From NCBI RefSeq assembly GCF_000026145.1, contig NC_009445.1, forward strand, positions 1,550,001 to 1,614,000: a DNA stretch of 64,000 nt, read 5' to 3'. The notes under the pieces are model-generated. The model saw nothing but the letters and a program-made list of their open reading frames with translations. It made no database searches and had not been told where the DNA came from. The DNA comes from Bradyrhizobium sp. ORS 278. Its GTDB lineage: Bacteria; Pseudomonadota; Alphaproteobacteria; Rhizobiales; Xanthobacteraceae. Made by a program: the position numbers and the translations under genes. Shown here piece after piece: positions 42,523 to 51,235 of the stretch (the first letter of the stretch is position 1; each line of letters starts with the position of its first letter).

Positions 42523-43263
42523 CTATGCGCTGGACCTCTGATTCAGCATCTGCAGTACGGAATCCCCTGTCCTGCGGGTGTGGGCGCTGAGCGCCTGTGC
42601 GAAGCCCTGGGCGTCGCCTGTGCGCAGCAGCGCCATGAAGGCCTCGTGCTCGCCGAGCGACTCGTCCCAGCGGCGCGCGTCGTAATTGGCGACCGCGCGG
42701 GCGCGGAACACGCTCGCATGCAGCGTGCTCCAGATGTTGAGCAGCACGGCGTTGCCGGCCAGCTTGGTGATCTCGAGGTGGATCTGCTGGTTGAGCCGGA
42801 AATAGGCCGCGCGCTCCGACGTGCCGTGCAGCGCGACCAGCTCGGCATGCATCGCGTCGAGCCTGGCGATGTCCTCGGCTGTCGCGCGCGTTGCTGCGGC
42901 ATGGCTTGCGGCGGCGTCGAGTGCGACCATCACGTCGAAGATCTCGGCGATCTCGCGGGCGTCGATCGGCGTCACCACCGGCGTGCGGTGCGGACGCAGC
43001 GTGATCAGGCCCTCGGCGGCGAGGATCTTGAACGCCTCGCGCAGCGGCGTGCGCGACACGCCGAAGGTCTCGCACAGCATCCGCTCCGGCAGCGGCGCGC
43101 CCGCGGCGAGCTCGCCGTCGATGATCATCTCGCGCACCTTGGCGACGAGCTGATCAGGTAGCGACAGCCGCGCCAGCGGCCGCGTCGGCTGGTCGGATGA
43201 CAGCTTCAGCCGCGAAGGCTTGAAGCGCGTCTTCAATCGGGGCCGGGGTGCCGGGCTGGTCAT
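42523..43263 (-). CDS. GntR/FCD-family transcriptional regulator
   Basis: A 246-residue repressor-type regulator. The N-terminal winged helix contains LVAKVREMIIDGELAAGAPL and ETFGVSRTPLREAFKILAAEG, the GntR signature. The C-terminal FCD domain is all-helical with metal/ligand residues (LNQQIHLEI, LGEHEAFMALL). It is divergent from the ABC transporter/hydantoinase genes, and FCD regulators usually answer to a small acid used by the neighbouring pathway. The effector here is likely a substrate or product of that pathway (inference). An extended basic N-terminus of about 30 residues precedes the helix-turn-helix. Confidence 0.9.
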   Translation of the reverse strand: MTSPAPRPRLKTRFKPSRLKLSSDQPTRPLARLSLPDQLVAKVREMIIDGELAAGAPLPERMLCETFGVSRTPLREAFKILAAEGLITLRPHRTPVVTPIDAREIAEIFDVMVALDAAASHAAATRATAEDIARLDAMHAELVALHGTSERAAYFRLNQQIHLEITKLAGNAVLLNIWSTLHASVFRARAVANYDARRWDESLGEHEAFMALLRTGDAQGFAQALSAHTRRTGDSVLQMLNQRSSA

Positions 43264-43334
43264 GACAGGGGCTGCGGCTCCGCTCGGAGCTGCCTGAGAT
43301 TCGGGCGGAGCGCCCGCGGATCAGGCAGAACGGC

Positions 43335-43461
43335 AAATTTTGATGCTATTCTAGATATTGAATTCATTATTAAAAATCAACATTGCATATCGCATCCAGA
43401 ATGGCATGTCGCTTGCTGAAGGAGCGTGGACGGATTCGACCGACCTGCCCTGGAGATGGAC
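43335..43461. promoter_or_regulatory. AT-rich divergent promoter region of the transporter operon
   Basis: A short strongly AT-rich island (about 43335-43395) stands out from the GC-rich surroundings, between the GntR gene and the transporter operon. Within it, TTGA at 43358 and TCAA at 43377 bracket an AT-rich core, a loose inverted repeat that could be a GntR operator. The binding site is not certain. Confidence 0.4.
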
Positions 43462-44457
43462 GTGACACGCTTTCTGCTTTCGATTCTGGCCGTGCTGATG
43501 CTCGCGCTGCCGAGCTTCGCCGAGGACGCGCCGAAGATCAAACTCGGCTACGCCAAATGCGCGCATTGCACGCCGATGTCGCTGACGCCGCAGTTCGCGG
43601 AAGGCGTGGCCATCGACGCGGTCGGCTTCAACACCGGCACCGATGCGCTGACCGCGCTCGTCTCGAAGAACATCGATGTCGCGCAGGTCACCTATCTGCA
43701 CTACGCCATCGCGCTCGATAAGGGGTTCGACGTCGTCGCCATTTCCGGCCAGGTCAATGGCGGCTCGGCGATCCTGCTCGCCAATGATCTGGAGATCGCG
43801 CAGGGCGACTGGAGCGCGCTCAAGGCTCTGATCGTCAAGTACAAGGCCGACGGCAAGCCGTTCCGCGTCGCCGCTTCGCGCGGCAATGCGCAGGACATCC
43901 ACATGCGCGGCGCCTTCGCCAAGCAGGGCATCGACATCAACAAGGACGTGCAGTTCGTCAACATCCCCAATCCATCGGATCATCTGCAGGCGCTGCGCCG
44001 CAGCGAGGTCGAGCTGATCTGTACCGTCGAGCCGTTCGCCACCCAGATCATGCAGGCGAAGGCGGCGAAGTTCTTCGGCTTCCCCTACGACCAGGCCGCC
44101 GGCAAGCTGACCAACCTGATCCTGACCCGCTCCGACGTCATCGCGTCCAACCCGAAGGCGCTGGAGGGCGTGGTACGCGCGGTGGTGAAGGTCGACGCCC
44201 ACATCGCCGCCGACAAGCCGGCGCTGATCGACGTCATCTCCAAGGTCACCGGCCTCGACAAGGCGATCGCCACCGGCGCGGTCGAGAACCTCGATCCCGA
44301 TCCGAAGATGTATCGCTCCTCCGCGCTCGCCATCGCCGCGATGATGCGCGACCTCAAATACATCAACTCGGACGTCACGGCCGCCGTCGAGAAGAACCTC
44401 GACTACCGCTTCCTGGAAGCAGCCACTGGCAAGCCGAAGACCGAGCTCGGCTACTGA
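43462..44457 (+). CDS. ABC transporter substrate-binding protein (NMT1/SsuA type)
   Basis: A 331-residue periplasmic protein. A signal peptide ends near PSFAED. The mature domain opens KIKLGYAKCAHCTPMSL, and GFNTGTDALTALVSKNIDVA is typical of SsuA/TauA/NMT1 proteins that bind sulfonates, nitrate, pyrimidine precursors or similar anions. The GTG at 43462 is chosen because GGAG lies six bases upstream; the ATG at 43456 is too close to it. It begins an operon with a permease and an ATPase. The neighbouring hydantoinase suggests a cyclic amide or ureide substrate. Confidence 0.88.
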   Translation: MTRFLLSILAVLMLALPSFAEDAPKIKLGYAKCAHCTPMSLTPQFAEGVAIDAVGFNTGTDALTALVSKNIDVAQVTYLHYAIALDKGFDVVAISGQVNGGSAILLANDLEIAQGDWSALKALIVKYKADGKPFRVAASRGNAQDIHMRGAFAKQGIDINKDVQFVNIPNPSDHLQALRRSEVELICTVEPFATQIMQAKAAKFFGFPYDQAAGKLTNLILTRSDVIASNPKALEGVVRAVVKVDAHIAADKPALIDVISKVTGLDKAIATGAVENLDPDPKMYRSSALAIAAMMRDLKYINSDVTAAVEKNLDYRFLEAATGKPKTELGY

Positions 44458-44458
44458 G

Positions 44459-45268
44459 ATGATGGCGCTGAGCCGGCTGCGCAAGCTCGACCGCACTATC
44501 GTCCCCGTCCTCGTGCTCGCCGGCTGGGAGGCGTTCTCGCGCTCCGGCGCGCTGCCGGCGGCGTTGCTGCCGGCGCCGTCGACGGTCGTATGGGCGTGGG
44601 CGGATTGGCTGGTCGGCACCGACGGCAACACCCAGACCTATAGCGGCCATTGGCTCGCCGACATGCTGGCGAGCCTGTCGCGCGTCGCGGCGGGCTTCGC
44701 CATCGCCACCGTGCTTGGCGTGACGCTCGGCGTCGCCATCGGCTGGTCGCGCAAGACCGAGATCGTGATCGAGCCGACCTTGCAGATGCTGCGCCCGATC
44801 CCTCCGGTGTCGTGGATCCCGCTCGCCATCATCTGGTTCGGCATCGCCAACAAGCCGGCGATCTTCCTGGTGTTCCTCGGCGCCTTCTTCCCGATCCTGC
44901 TCAACACCATCCACGGCGTGAAGACCTGCGACCGCAACCTCATCCGCGCCGGCGCCATGGTCGGCGGCAGCGAGCGCAAGCTGCTGCGCTACATCGTGGT
45001 GCCCGCGGCCATGCCCAGCATTTTCGCCGGCCTGCGCATCGGCATCGGCTCGGCCTGGATGCTCACGGTCACGGCCGAAATGGTCGCAGTGAAGAGCGGG
45101 CTCGGCTACGTGCTGTGGGACAGCTATTATTTCCTGCGCTACGATCTGGTACTGGCGGCGATGGCGAGCATCGGCCTGCTCGGCTTCTGCAGCGATCTCG
45201 TCATCCGCACCGTGATGGCGCGGGTGCTGCACTGGCAGCGCAACACCACCCTGCGCGGTGGAGAGTGA
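44459..45268 (+). CDS. ABC transporter permease (SsuC/TauC type)
   Basis: A 269-residue permease with about six transmembrane segments. The EAA-loop equivalent (LIRAGAMVGGSERKLLRYIVVPAA, quoted in part) contacts the ATPase. AWEAF-like opening and RPIPPVSWIPLAIIWFG are hallmark segments of the nitrate/sulfonate/taurine permeases. It lies one base after the binding-protein gene, and its stop overlaps the ATPase start (TGATG). Confidence 0.9.
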   Translation: MMALSRLRKLDRTIVPVLVLAGWEAFSRSGALPAALLPAPSTVVWAWADWLVGTDGNTQTYSGHWLADMLASLSRVAAGFAIATVLGVTLGVAIGWSRKTEIVIEPTLQMLRPIPPVSWIPLAIIWFGIANKPAIFLVFLGAFFPILLNTIHGVKTCDRNLIRAGAMVGGSERKLLRYIVVPAAMPSIFAGLRIGIGSAWMLTVTAEMVAVKSGLGYVLWDSYYFLRYDLVLAAMASIGLLGFCSDLVIRTVMARVLHWQRNTTLRGGE

Positions 45269-46050
45269 TGATGGCGACGATCGACATCTCCGGCGTCTCG
45301 AAGATCTTCGCCGACAGGAAGCGCAATGCCGACGTCACCGCACTGGCGAATATAAACCTCTCCATCGCGCGCAACGAGTTCGTCTGCCTGCTCGGCCCCT
45401 CCGGCTGCGGCAAGTCGACCTTGCTCAACATGATTGCCGGCTTCGAGCAGCCGAGCGCGGGCACTGTCACCGTCGATGGCCGGCCCGTGACCGCGCCCGG
45501 CGCCGATCGCGGCGTCGTGTTCCAGCACGCCAATCTGATGCCGTGGCTGCCGGTGTGGGAGAACGTCGCCTTTCACCTTCTGCTGGGCGGTGGCCAGAAG
45601 GCCGAGCGCCGTGCGCGCGCGCAGGTCTATATCGACATGGTCGGTCTCGCCGGCTTCGAGACCCATTATCCGTCCGAGCTGTCCGGCGGCATGAACCAGC
45701 GCGTCGGCATCGCCCGCGCGCTGCTGATGAATCCCCAGGTGATTCTGATGGACGAGCCGTTCGGCGCGCTCGACGAGCAGACCCGCATGGACATGCAGAC
45801 CGAGCTGGTGCGGATCTGGCAGCAACACCAGGGCACGATCGTGTTCGTCACGCACGGCATCGACGAGGCGCTGACCTTGGGCACGCATGTGGCTGTCATG
45901 AGCGCGCGACCGGGCCGGATCGTCGAGATCATCCCGATCGACCTGCCGCGGCCGCGGGATATCACCAGCCCGCAATTCAACGCGCTGAAGCGTCATATCC
46001 TGGCGCTGTTGCGTGGAGAGCGGGCGGAGCAGGAGAGGGCGCTGGCATGA
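45268..46050 (+). CDS. ABC transporter ATPase (SsuB/TauB type)
   Basis: A 260-residue ATPase. Walker A GPSGCGKST, Q-loop in VVFQHANLMPWLPVWENV, signature LSGGMNQRVGIARALL, Walker B ILMDEPFGALDEQ and H-loop VTHGIDEAL are all intact. It completes the importer with the two upstream genes. Its ATG uses the A of the permease stop codon. A palindromic repeat of 155 bases follows and separates it from the enzyme genes. Confidence 0.93.
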   Translation: MMATIDISGVSKIFADRKRNADVTALANINLSIARNEFVCLLGPSGCGKSTLLNMIAGFEQPSAGTVTVDGRPVTAPGADRGVVFQHANLMPWLPVWENVAFHLLLGGGQKAERRARAQVYIDMVGLAGFETHYPSELSGGMNQRVGIARALLMNPQVILMDEPFGALDEQTRMDMQTELVRIWQQHQGTIVFVTHGIDEALTLGTHVAVMSARPGRIVEIIPIDLPRPRDITSPQFNALKRHILALLRGERAEQERALA

Positions 46051-46127
46051 TGCGTGGCGGCTGTCGTCTTCCCCAAGACCGTTGCGATAGACTACTTGCG
46101 GCCGATGTCGTCTCGGCACCGGCGGTG

Positions 46128-46282
46128 CACCCTCTCCCCTTGCGGGAGAGGGTGGTTTCTCACGAAGTGAGAAACCGGGTGAGGGGTCTCTCTCCGCGAT
46201 CTCATCTGTCGAGGCAGACCCCTCACCCGACCGAGTTTGCTGCACGTTGGGACATGCCCTCTCCCGCAAGGGGAGAGGGCGC
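46128..46282. repeat. Nested palindromic intergenic repeat, copy 2
   Basis: Same family as 81-240. The outer arms are CCCTCTCCCCTTGCGGGAGA and the matching CTCTCCCGCAAGGGGAGAGG; the inner arms are GGTGAGGGGTCTCTCTCCGC and CCCCTCACCCGACC. It lies inside the transporter/hydantoinase gene cluster, between the ATPase and the decarboxylase-like gene. It may reduce or tune downstream expression. Confidence 0.85.
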
Positions 46283-46366
46283 AGTCATGGGCAGCTCGCC
46301 CGCGGCTGCTCTCGAAGGAATACCCCACATGTTGGAGCCGGCTATGGCGAAAGGGCTCGATCACCC

Positions 46367-47095
46367 ATGACCAAACGCACCCTTCTCGGCATGCTCACCC
46401 CATCGTCGAACACCGCGCTGGAGCCGATCACCTCGGCGATGGTGGCGGGGCTGCCCAACGTGTCGGCGCATTTCTCGCGCTTCAAGGTCACGGAGATCGC
46501 GCTATCGACCGATGCGCTGGCCCAGTTCGACATTTCCAACATCCTGCGCGCGGCCGAATTGCTCGCGCATGCCAAGGTCGACGTCATCGGCTGGAACGGC
46601 ACCTCCTCGGGCTGGCTCGGCTTCGACGCCGACGTCCGCCTCTGCGAGCAGATCACCGCGGCCACCGGCATCCCCGCGACCACCTCGATGCTGGCGCTGA
46701 ACGAGATCCTGACCACGGCAAAAGCCAAGACGCTCGGCCTCGTCACGCCCTATCGCGACGACGTTCAGGCGCGCATCATCGCAAATTACGCCAAGCTCGG
46801 CATCGCCTGCCGTGGCGACCGGCACCTCAACCTGCAGGACAATTTCTCCTTCGCCGAGGTGACGCCGACCGAGATCGAGACCATGATCCGCGAGGTCGCG
46901 CGCGAGAAGCCGGATGCCATCGCGGTGGTCTGCACCAATATGCGCGCCGCGCCGCTGGCGGCGCGGCTGGAGCTGGAGACCGGCATTCCGATTCTCGACA
47001 CCATCGCCACCGTGGTATGGAAATCGCTGAAGCTGGCCGGCGTCGACCCCCGTGGCGTCAGCGAATGGGGATCGCTGTTTCACAAATTCGCCTGA
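46367..47095 (+). CDS. Arylmalonate-decarboxylase/maleate-isomerase-like enzyme with one conserved cysteine
   Basis: A 242-residue member of the Asp/Glu racemase superfamily. The first active-site loop reads WNGTSSGW, with Gly78-Thr79-Ser80 where racemases and maleate isomerases carry a Cys. The second loop, AVVCTNMRAA, keeps Cys189. One Cys plus a GTS oxyanion loop is the pattern of arylmalonate decarboxylase. It may decarboxylate, isomerise or racemise a small dicarboxylic or amide acid from the hydantoinase step. The start at 46367 fits the family opening LLGMLTPSSNTALEP. It lies 25 bases before the hydantoinase gene. Confidence 0.8.
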   Translation: MTKRTLLGMLTPSSNTALEPITSAMVAGLPNVSAHFSRFKVTEIALSTDALAQFDISNILRAAELLAHAKVDVIGWNGTSSGWLGFDADVRLCEQITAATGIPATTSMLALNEILTTAKAKTLGLVTPYRDDVQARIIANYAKLGIACRGDRHLNLQDNFSFAEVTPTEIETMIREVAREKPDAIAVVCTNMRAAPLAARLELETGIPILDTIATVVWKSLKLAGVDPRGVSEWGSLFHKFA

Positions 47096-47120
47096 GCCTG
47101 GAATTGGGAGAGCGCGTCAC

Positions 47121-48524
47121 ATGGCTGCATTCGACACCGTCATCCGCAACGGCACCGTCGCCACCGCGAGCGACACCTATCTGGCCGACGTCGCCATCAA
47201 GAGCGGCCGCATCGCCGCCATCGGCGAGGCCATCACCGATGCCGAAGAGATCGTCGATGCGAGCGGCCTGCTGGTGCTGCCCGGCGGCATCGACAGCCAT
47301 GTCCACATCAGCCAGCCGTCCGGCCCCGGCATCGTCATGGCCGACGATTTCGAGAGCGCGACGCGCGCCGCCGCCTTCGGGGGCAACACTTTCGTGATGC
47401 CCTATTGCCTGCAGGAGAAGGGCCAGCCTTTGCGCGCGGCGCTGAAGGATTATCACGCGCTGGCCGACCAGGCCTGCTATATCGATCATTCCTTCCACCT
47501 GATCATCGCCGATCCCACGGATGCCGTGCTCGGCCAGGAGCTGCCGGCACTGGTCGCCGACGGCTATTCGTCGCTGAAGATCTTCATGACCTATGACGGC
47601 CTCGCGCTGAACGACTACGAGATTCTCGGCGTGCTCCAGGTCGCGCGCGAGCAGGGCGCGCTGGTGCAGATCCACGCCGAGAACTACGACGCCATCCGCT
47701 TCCTCACCGACCGGCTCGAGCGCGAAGGCAAGATCGCGCCGTACTATCACGGCAAGTCGCGCCCGATCCCGGTCGAGCGCGAGGCCACCCATCGCGCGAT
47801 CTCGTTGGCTGAGCTCATCGACGTGCCGATCGTGATCGTCCACGTCTCCAACCGCGAGGCGATGGAGGAGATCCGCCGCGCGCAGATGCGAGGCCTGAAG
47901 ATCCATGGCGAGACCTGCCCGCAATATCTGGTGCTCACCGAAGAGGACATGCAGGGCCTCAACATGGAGGGCGCCAAATATGTCTGTTCGCCGCCGCCCC
48001 GTGACAAGGCGAGCCAGGAGGCTTGCTGGGAAGGCCTGCAGCAGGGCGTGTTCTCGCTGTTCTCGTCAGATCACTGCCCGTTCCGCTACGACGACGAGGC
48101 CGGCAAGCTGACGCCGAAGGGCCGCACCAGCTTCCGCTGGGTCCCGAACGGCATCCCCGGCGTCGAGACCCGCCTGCCGATCCTGTTCTCCGAGGGCGTC
48201 AGCAAGGGCCGCATCACCCTCAACCAGTTCGTCGCGCTCACCGCGACCAACCATGCCAAGACGTATGGCCTGAAAGGCAAGGGCTCGATCGCCATCGGCT
48301 ACGATGCGGACATCGCGTTGTGGGATCCGGCCAAGACCGCCAAGATCAGCCAGACCGGCCTGCACCACGGCTCTGACTACACGCCCTATGAGGGCATCGA
48401 GATATCAGGCTGGCCGGTCGCCACCATGCTGCGCGGAAAATTCGTCGTGCGCGATGGCAAGCTCCTCGGCGCGAAAGGCGATGGCCGCTACGTCACGCGC
48501 GGCAAGCCGGGCGGCGTGGCGTAA
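47121..48524 (+). CDS. D-hydantoinase/dihydropyrimidinase
   Basis: A 467-residue cyclic amidohydrolase. The binuclear metal centre is intact: His60 and His62 (DSHVHI), the carboxylated Lys153 (SLKIFMTYDG), His185 (QIHAEN), His241 (HVSN) and Asp317 (SSDHCP). It opens hydantoin or dihydropyrimidine rings to N-carbamoyl amino acids. GGGAG lies upstream of the ATG at 47121, which is preferred over a longer frame. No carbamoylase is in the window. With the preceding decarboxylase-like gene and the ABC importer, it forms a probable uptake and ring-opening pathway. Confidence 0.9.
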   Translation: MAAFDTVIRNGTVATASDTYLADVAIKSGRIAAIGEAITDAEEIVDASGLLVLPGGIDSHVHISQPSGPGIVMADDFESATRAAAFGGNTFVMPYCLQEKGQPLRAALKDYHALADQACYIDHSFHLIIADPTDAVLGQELPALVADGYSSLKIFMTYDGLALNDYEILGVLQVAREQGALVQIHAENYDAIRFLTDRLEREGKIAPYYHGKSRPIPVEREATHRAISLAELIDVPIVIVHVSNREAMEEIRRAQMRGLKIHGETCPQYLVLTEEDMQGLNMEGAKYVCSPPPRDKASQEACWEGLQQGVFSLFSSDHCPFRYDDEAGKLTPKGRTSFRWVPNGIPGVETRLPILFSEGVSKGRITLNQFVALTATNHAKTYGLKGKGSIAIGYDADIALWDPAKTAKISQTGLHHGSDYTPYEGIEISGWPVATMLRGKFVVRDGKLLGAKGDGRYVTRGKPGGVA

Positions 48525-48541
48525 GGCGCGCTCTCTCCAAG

Positions 48542-48662
48542 CGTCGTTGCGAGCGAAGCGAACCAATCCAGGGTAGTGAGCGGGACTCTGGATTGCTTCG
48601 TCGCGGAGCCTGCCCTCGGGCTCGCCAGGAGGCGGGACCCGGGGGGCTCCTCGCAATGACGT
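48542..48662. repeat. Inverted intergenic repeat (CGTCGTTGCGAG family)
   Basis: CGTCGTTGCGAG at the left matches CTCGCAATGACG at the right, and AACCAATCCAG pairs with CTGGATTGCTT inside. This is the common Bradyrhizobium/Rhodopseudomonas repeat with a GC-rich variable centre. It follows the hydantoinase gene. Confidence 0.85.
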
Positions 48663-48816
48663 GGGGAGGCATCACGCCCGGTGACGCCGTCCGTCTCCGT
48701 CCGCTGCACTGCACGCGCCACCCGCCGCTACCTCCGCCGTCCCTTTCTTGTTCCGGATGCGTCGAACCGTTGTTACAACTGCGCGACATACTCCTTGTCA
48801 GACAAGGAGTGCCGCC

Positions 48817-50934
48817 ATGCCCGCGCTTGCATTTGCCAATAATGACATTGCCGTCGTCGCCTGGACCTTCGATCGCCGTCTCGACGGCTGTCTGGGCTTC
48901 GCCATTCACCGCATCGATCTCGCCGACAATTCCGACACCGTGCTGCCGGCGCTGGCGCGGTTTGCCGGGCAGACCGCCGACAAGCTCGCAACCGACCAGG
49001 CGCCGGTGCAGAAATTCTGGTGGAAGGATCTCGGCGCCAAGCGCGGCGGCAGCTACAAATATCGGATCGTGCCGATGGGCGGCACGCCCGGCCAGACGCT
49101 CAAGCCGCTCGACGGCGTCGCGCCGCTGGAGAGCAACCCGGTCACCTTGACGCCGGAACGGCCGCCGTTCCATGTCTATTTCAACCGCGGCATCACCGCG
49201 ACCCAGGCGCTCACGCATGCATTGAACGATCATCCGAGCGTCGATGCGCTGGCCCCGCATATCCTCGATCCCAATGATCCGATCCGCATCCGTCTGATGG
49301 GGCAGCTACAGGACGGCCTGACCTCGCTGTTGAAACGCGCCGATGCCGGCGGCGGCACCATCCACGCCGCGCTCTACGAGCTCAACGATCCCCACGGCCT
49401 CGAGACGCAGCTGCACCAGAATCCGTCGAGCCGCACCGTCATTCTCGGCAACGAGCAGGGCAAGGACTCCGATGACGCCGATGAGGACAACCGCAAGGCG
49501 CTCAAGGCCGCCGGCGTGACCGTGATCGACCGCATCCTCGGCAAGGGCTCCATCCCGCACAACAAGTTCATGGTGCTCAGCGAGAACGGCAAGCCGACCG
49601 CGGTGCTGTCGGGCTCGACCAACTGGACCTCGACCGGACTCTGCACCCAGACCAACAACGCGCTGGTGGTGGAGAGCCCCGAGCTTGCCGAGCGCTATCT
49701 CGGCTATTGGGACGCTCTGAAGGCCGATGTCGACGCCGCCGACGGCGAGAAGTCGGCATTGCAGTCGAAAACCCTGCGTGACTTCGCTCATGCCAACAAT
49801 GCCAGCTCGATCCAGACGCCGATCGATCTCGGCCACGGCGTCACCATCGAGCCGATGTTCTCGCCGAACACGCAAGGCAAGCTCGGAAAGAACCCGAAAA
49901 CCCCGAACGACATGGGCCGCGTGTTCGAGCTGATGAAATCAGCCAAGCATGCGGTGCTGTTCCTCGCCTTTGATCCCGGCAACAACTCGATCCTCGACGT
50001 CGCCGGGCAATTGCTCAAGGACAAGCCCGATCTGTTCGTGCGCGGCGCGCTGACCAGCCCGGTGCGCGCGACCAACTTCTCCGCCGCGCTGCATTCCGGC
50101 GGCCATTCGGAAAGCGGGGCTGAGGACGATGCCGGCGGCGACGCGCCTGAGGTGAAGGTGGTCGGCGAGGCCGGCACGCCGAAGAAGCAGGGCGCCAAGG
50201 GCAGCATCGATTTCCGCGGCGTGCCCGCCGGCGCGGTGCAGGACGCGTTCGGCAAATGGGAGCGCGAGCTCGCGAAATACGGCTTCGCCATCATCCACAA
50301 CAAGATCGTGGTGATCGATCCGTTCAGCGACGACTGCGTCGTCGTCACCGGCTCGCACAATCTCGGCTTCCGCGCCTCGCATAACAACGACGAGAACATG
50401 CTGATCATCCGCGGCCACCGCGGTCTCGCCGAAGCCTATGCCTGCCACGTCCTCGACCTCTACGATCACTATGCGTGGCGCTGGCTCCTGAAGGAGCATC
50501 CGGAGATCTTCGGCAAGCCGCTGCAGGGTGACGACAGCTGGCAGGAGCGCTACATCAAGGGCGCGGAGGAGAAATCGCCGGAGCTGCGGTTCTGGATGTC
50601 GGCGGCAGGCGGCGGGGCAGCAGCAAGCGCCGATGAGAGCACCCCCGGCGGCGCAGCTGCGAGAAAGAAGAAGCCATCAGCCGCCGCCCCCAGAAAGCCG
50701 GCCGGTACGGTCGCAAAGACCAGGATCGGAAAGGCGCCAAACAAGCCAGCCAAGAAAGTTCCGAAGAAGGCCGCCGCCGCGGCGAAGAGCTCAGCCGGCC
50801 GCAAGACGACAAAGAAGAAGACGGTGAAGAAGGCGAACAAGAGCGTCGCGGCGAAGAAGGCCAAGGCAAAGACCACGAAAAAGTCAGCGAAGTCTCCTGC
50901 GAGCAAGCCGAAGACTGCGAAGAAGAAACGTTGA
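48817..50934 (+). CDS. Phospholipase-D-like protein with a long Lys/Ala-rich tail
   Basis: A 705-residue protein with two PLD half-sites. The first begins His248 (HNKFMVLSENGKPTAVLSGS), the second His494 (HNKIVVIDPFSDDCVV), both followed by G-S-x-N. An N-terminal region of about 130 residues looks like a fibronectin-type sandwich. From about residue 600 to the end, the chain is almost entirely Lys, Ala, Pro and Thr/Ser (AAAAKSSAGRKTTKKKTVKK), like histone H1 or bacterial H1-like proteins. No signal peptide is seen. The start follows AAGGAG. PLD proteins cleave phosphodiesters; the tail suggests DNA or polyanion binding. Nuclease or lipase activity is undecided. Confidence 0.82.
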   Translation: MPALAFANNDIAVVAWTFDRRLDGCLGFAIHRIDLADNSDTVLPALARFAGQTADKLATDQAPVQKFWWKDLGAKRGGSYKYRIVPMGGTPGQTLKPLDGVAPLESNPVTLTPERPPFHVYFNRGITATQALTHALNDHPSVDALAPHILDPNDPIRIRLMGQLQDGLTSLLKRADAGGGTIHAALYELNDPHGLETQLHQNPSSRTVILGNEQGKDSDDADEDNRKALKAAGVTVIDRILGKGSIPHNKFMVLSENGKPTAVLSGSTNWTSTGLCTQTNNALVVESPELAERYLGYWDALKADVDAADGEKSALQSKTLRDFAHANNASSIQTPIDLGHGVTIEPMFSPNTQGKLGKNPKTPNDMGRVFELMKSAKHAVLFLAFDPGNNSILDVAGQLLKDKPDLFVRGALTSPVRATNFSAALHSGGHSESGAEDDAGGDAPEVKVVGEAGTPKKQGAKGSIDFRGVPAGAVQDAFGKWERELAKYGFAIIHNKIVVIDPFSDDCVVVTGSHNLGFRASHNNDENMLIIRGHRGLAEAYACHVLDLYDHYAWRWLLKEHPEIFGKPLQGDDSWQERYIKGAEEKSPELRFWMSAAGGGAAASADESTPGGAAARKKKPSAAAPRKPAGTVAKTRIGKAPNKPAKKVPKKAAAAAKSSAGRKTTKKKTVKKANKSVAAKKAKAKTTKKSAKSPASKPKTAKKKR

Positions 50935-51235
50935 TACGCCTGGCGTCGTCCACGTGCCGGTTCTGGTCGCCCGGATGAGCGAGACTTATCCGGGCTCGAC
51001 AAGCTGCAGGAGGTTTCGAAAGTCCTGGCGCGGTTACAGGTGCAAGGAAGCGTACATCGCGGCACAACAAACCGTCATCGCCCGGCTTGACCGGGCGATC
51101 CAGTACGCTGGGACGGTCGTGATATCCTCGATCGGCGGCGGCGTGCTGGATGCTCGGCTGTAGCCGGCCCTCGGGGCCGCCGGAGGCGGAGCATGGCAAG
51201 CGGTGGACACGGCGGGAGCTCCATGGAGCTTGCGA
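50935..51235. repeat. Intergenic stretch with a palindromic repeat fragment
   Basis: The perfect hairpin ATCGCCCGG/CCGGGCGAT lies at 51077-51099, a fragment of a dispersed repeat family. The rest has no recognisable gene. It lies between the convergent PLD-like and LptA-like genes and probably ends both transcripts. Confidence 0.6.
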
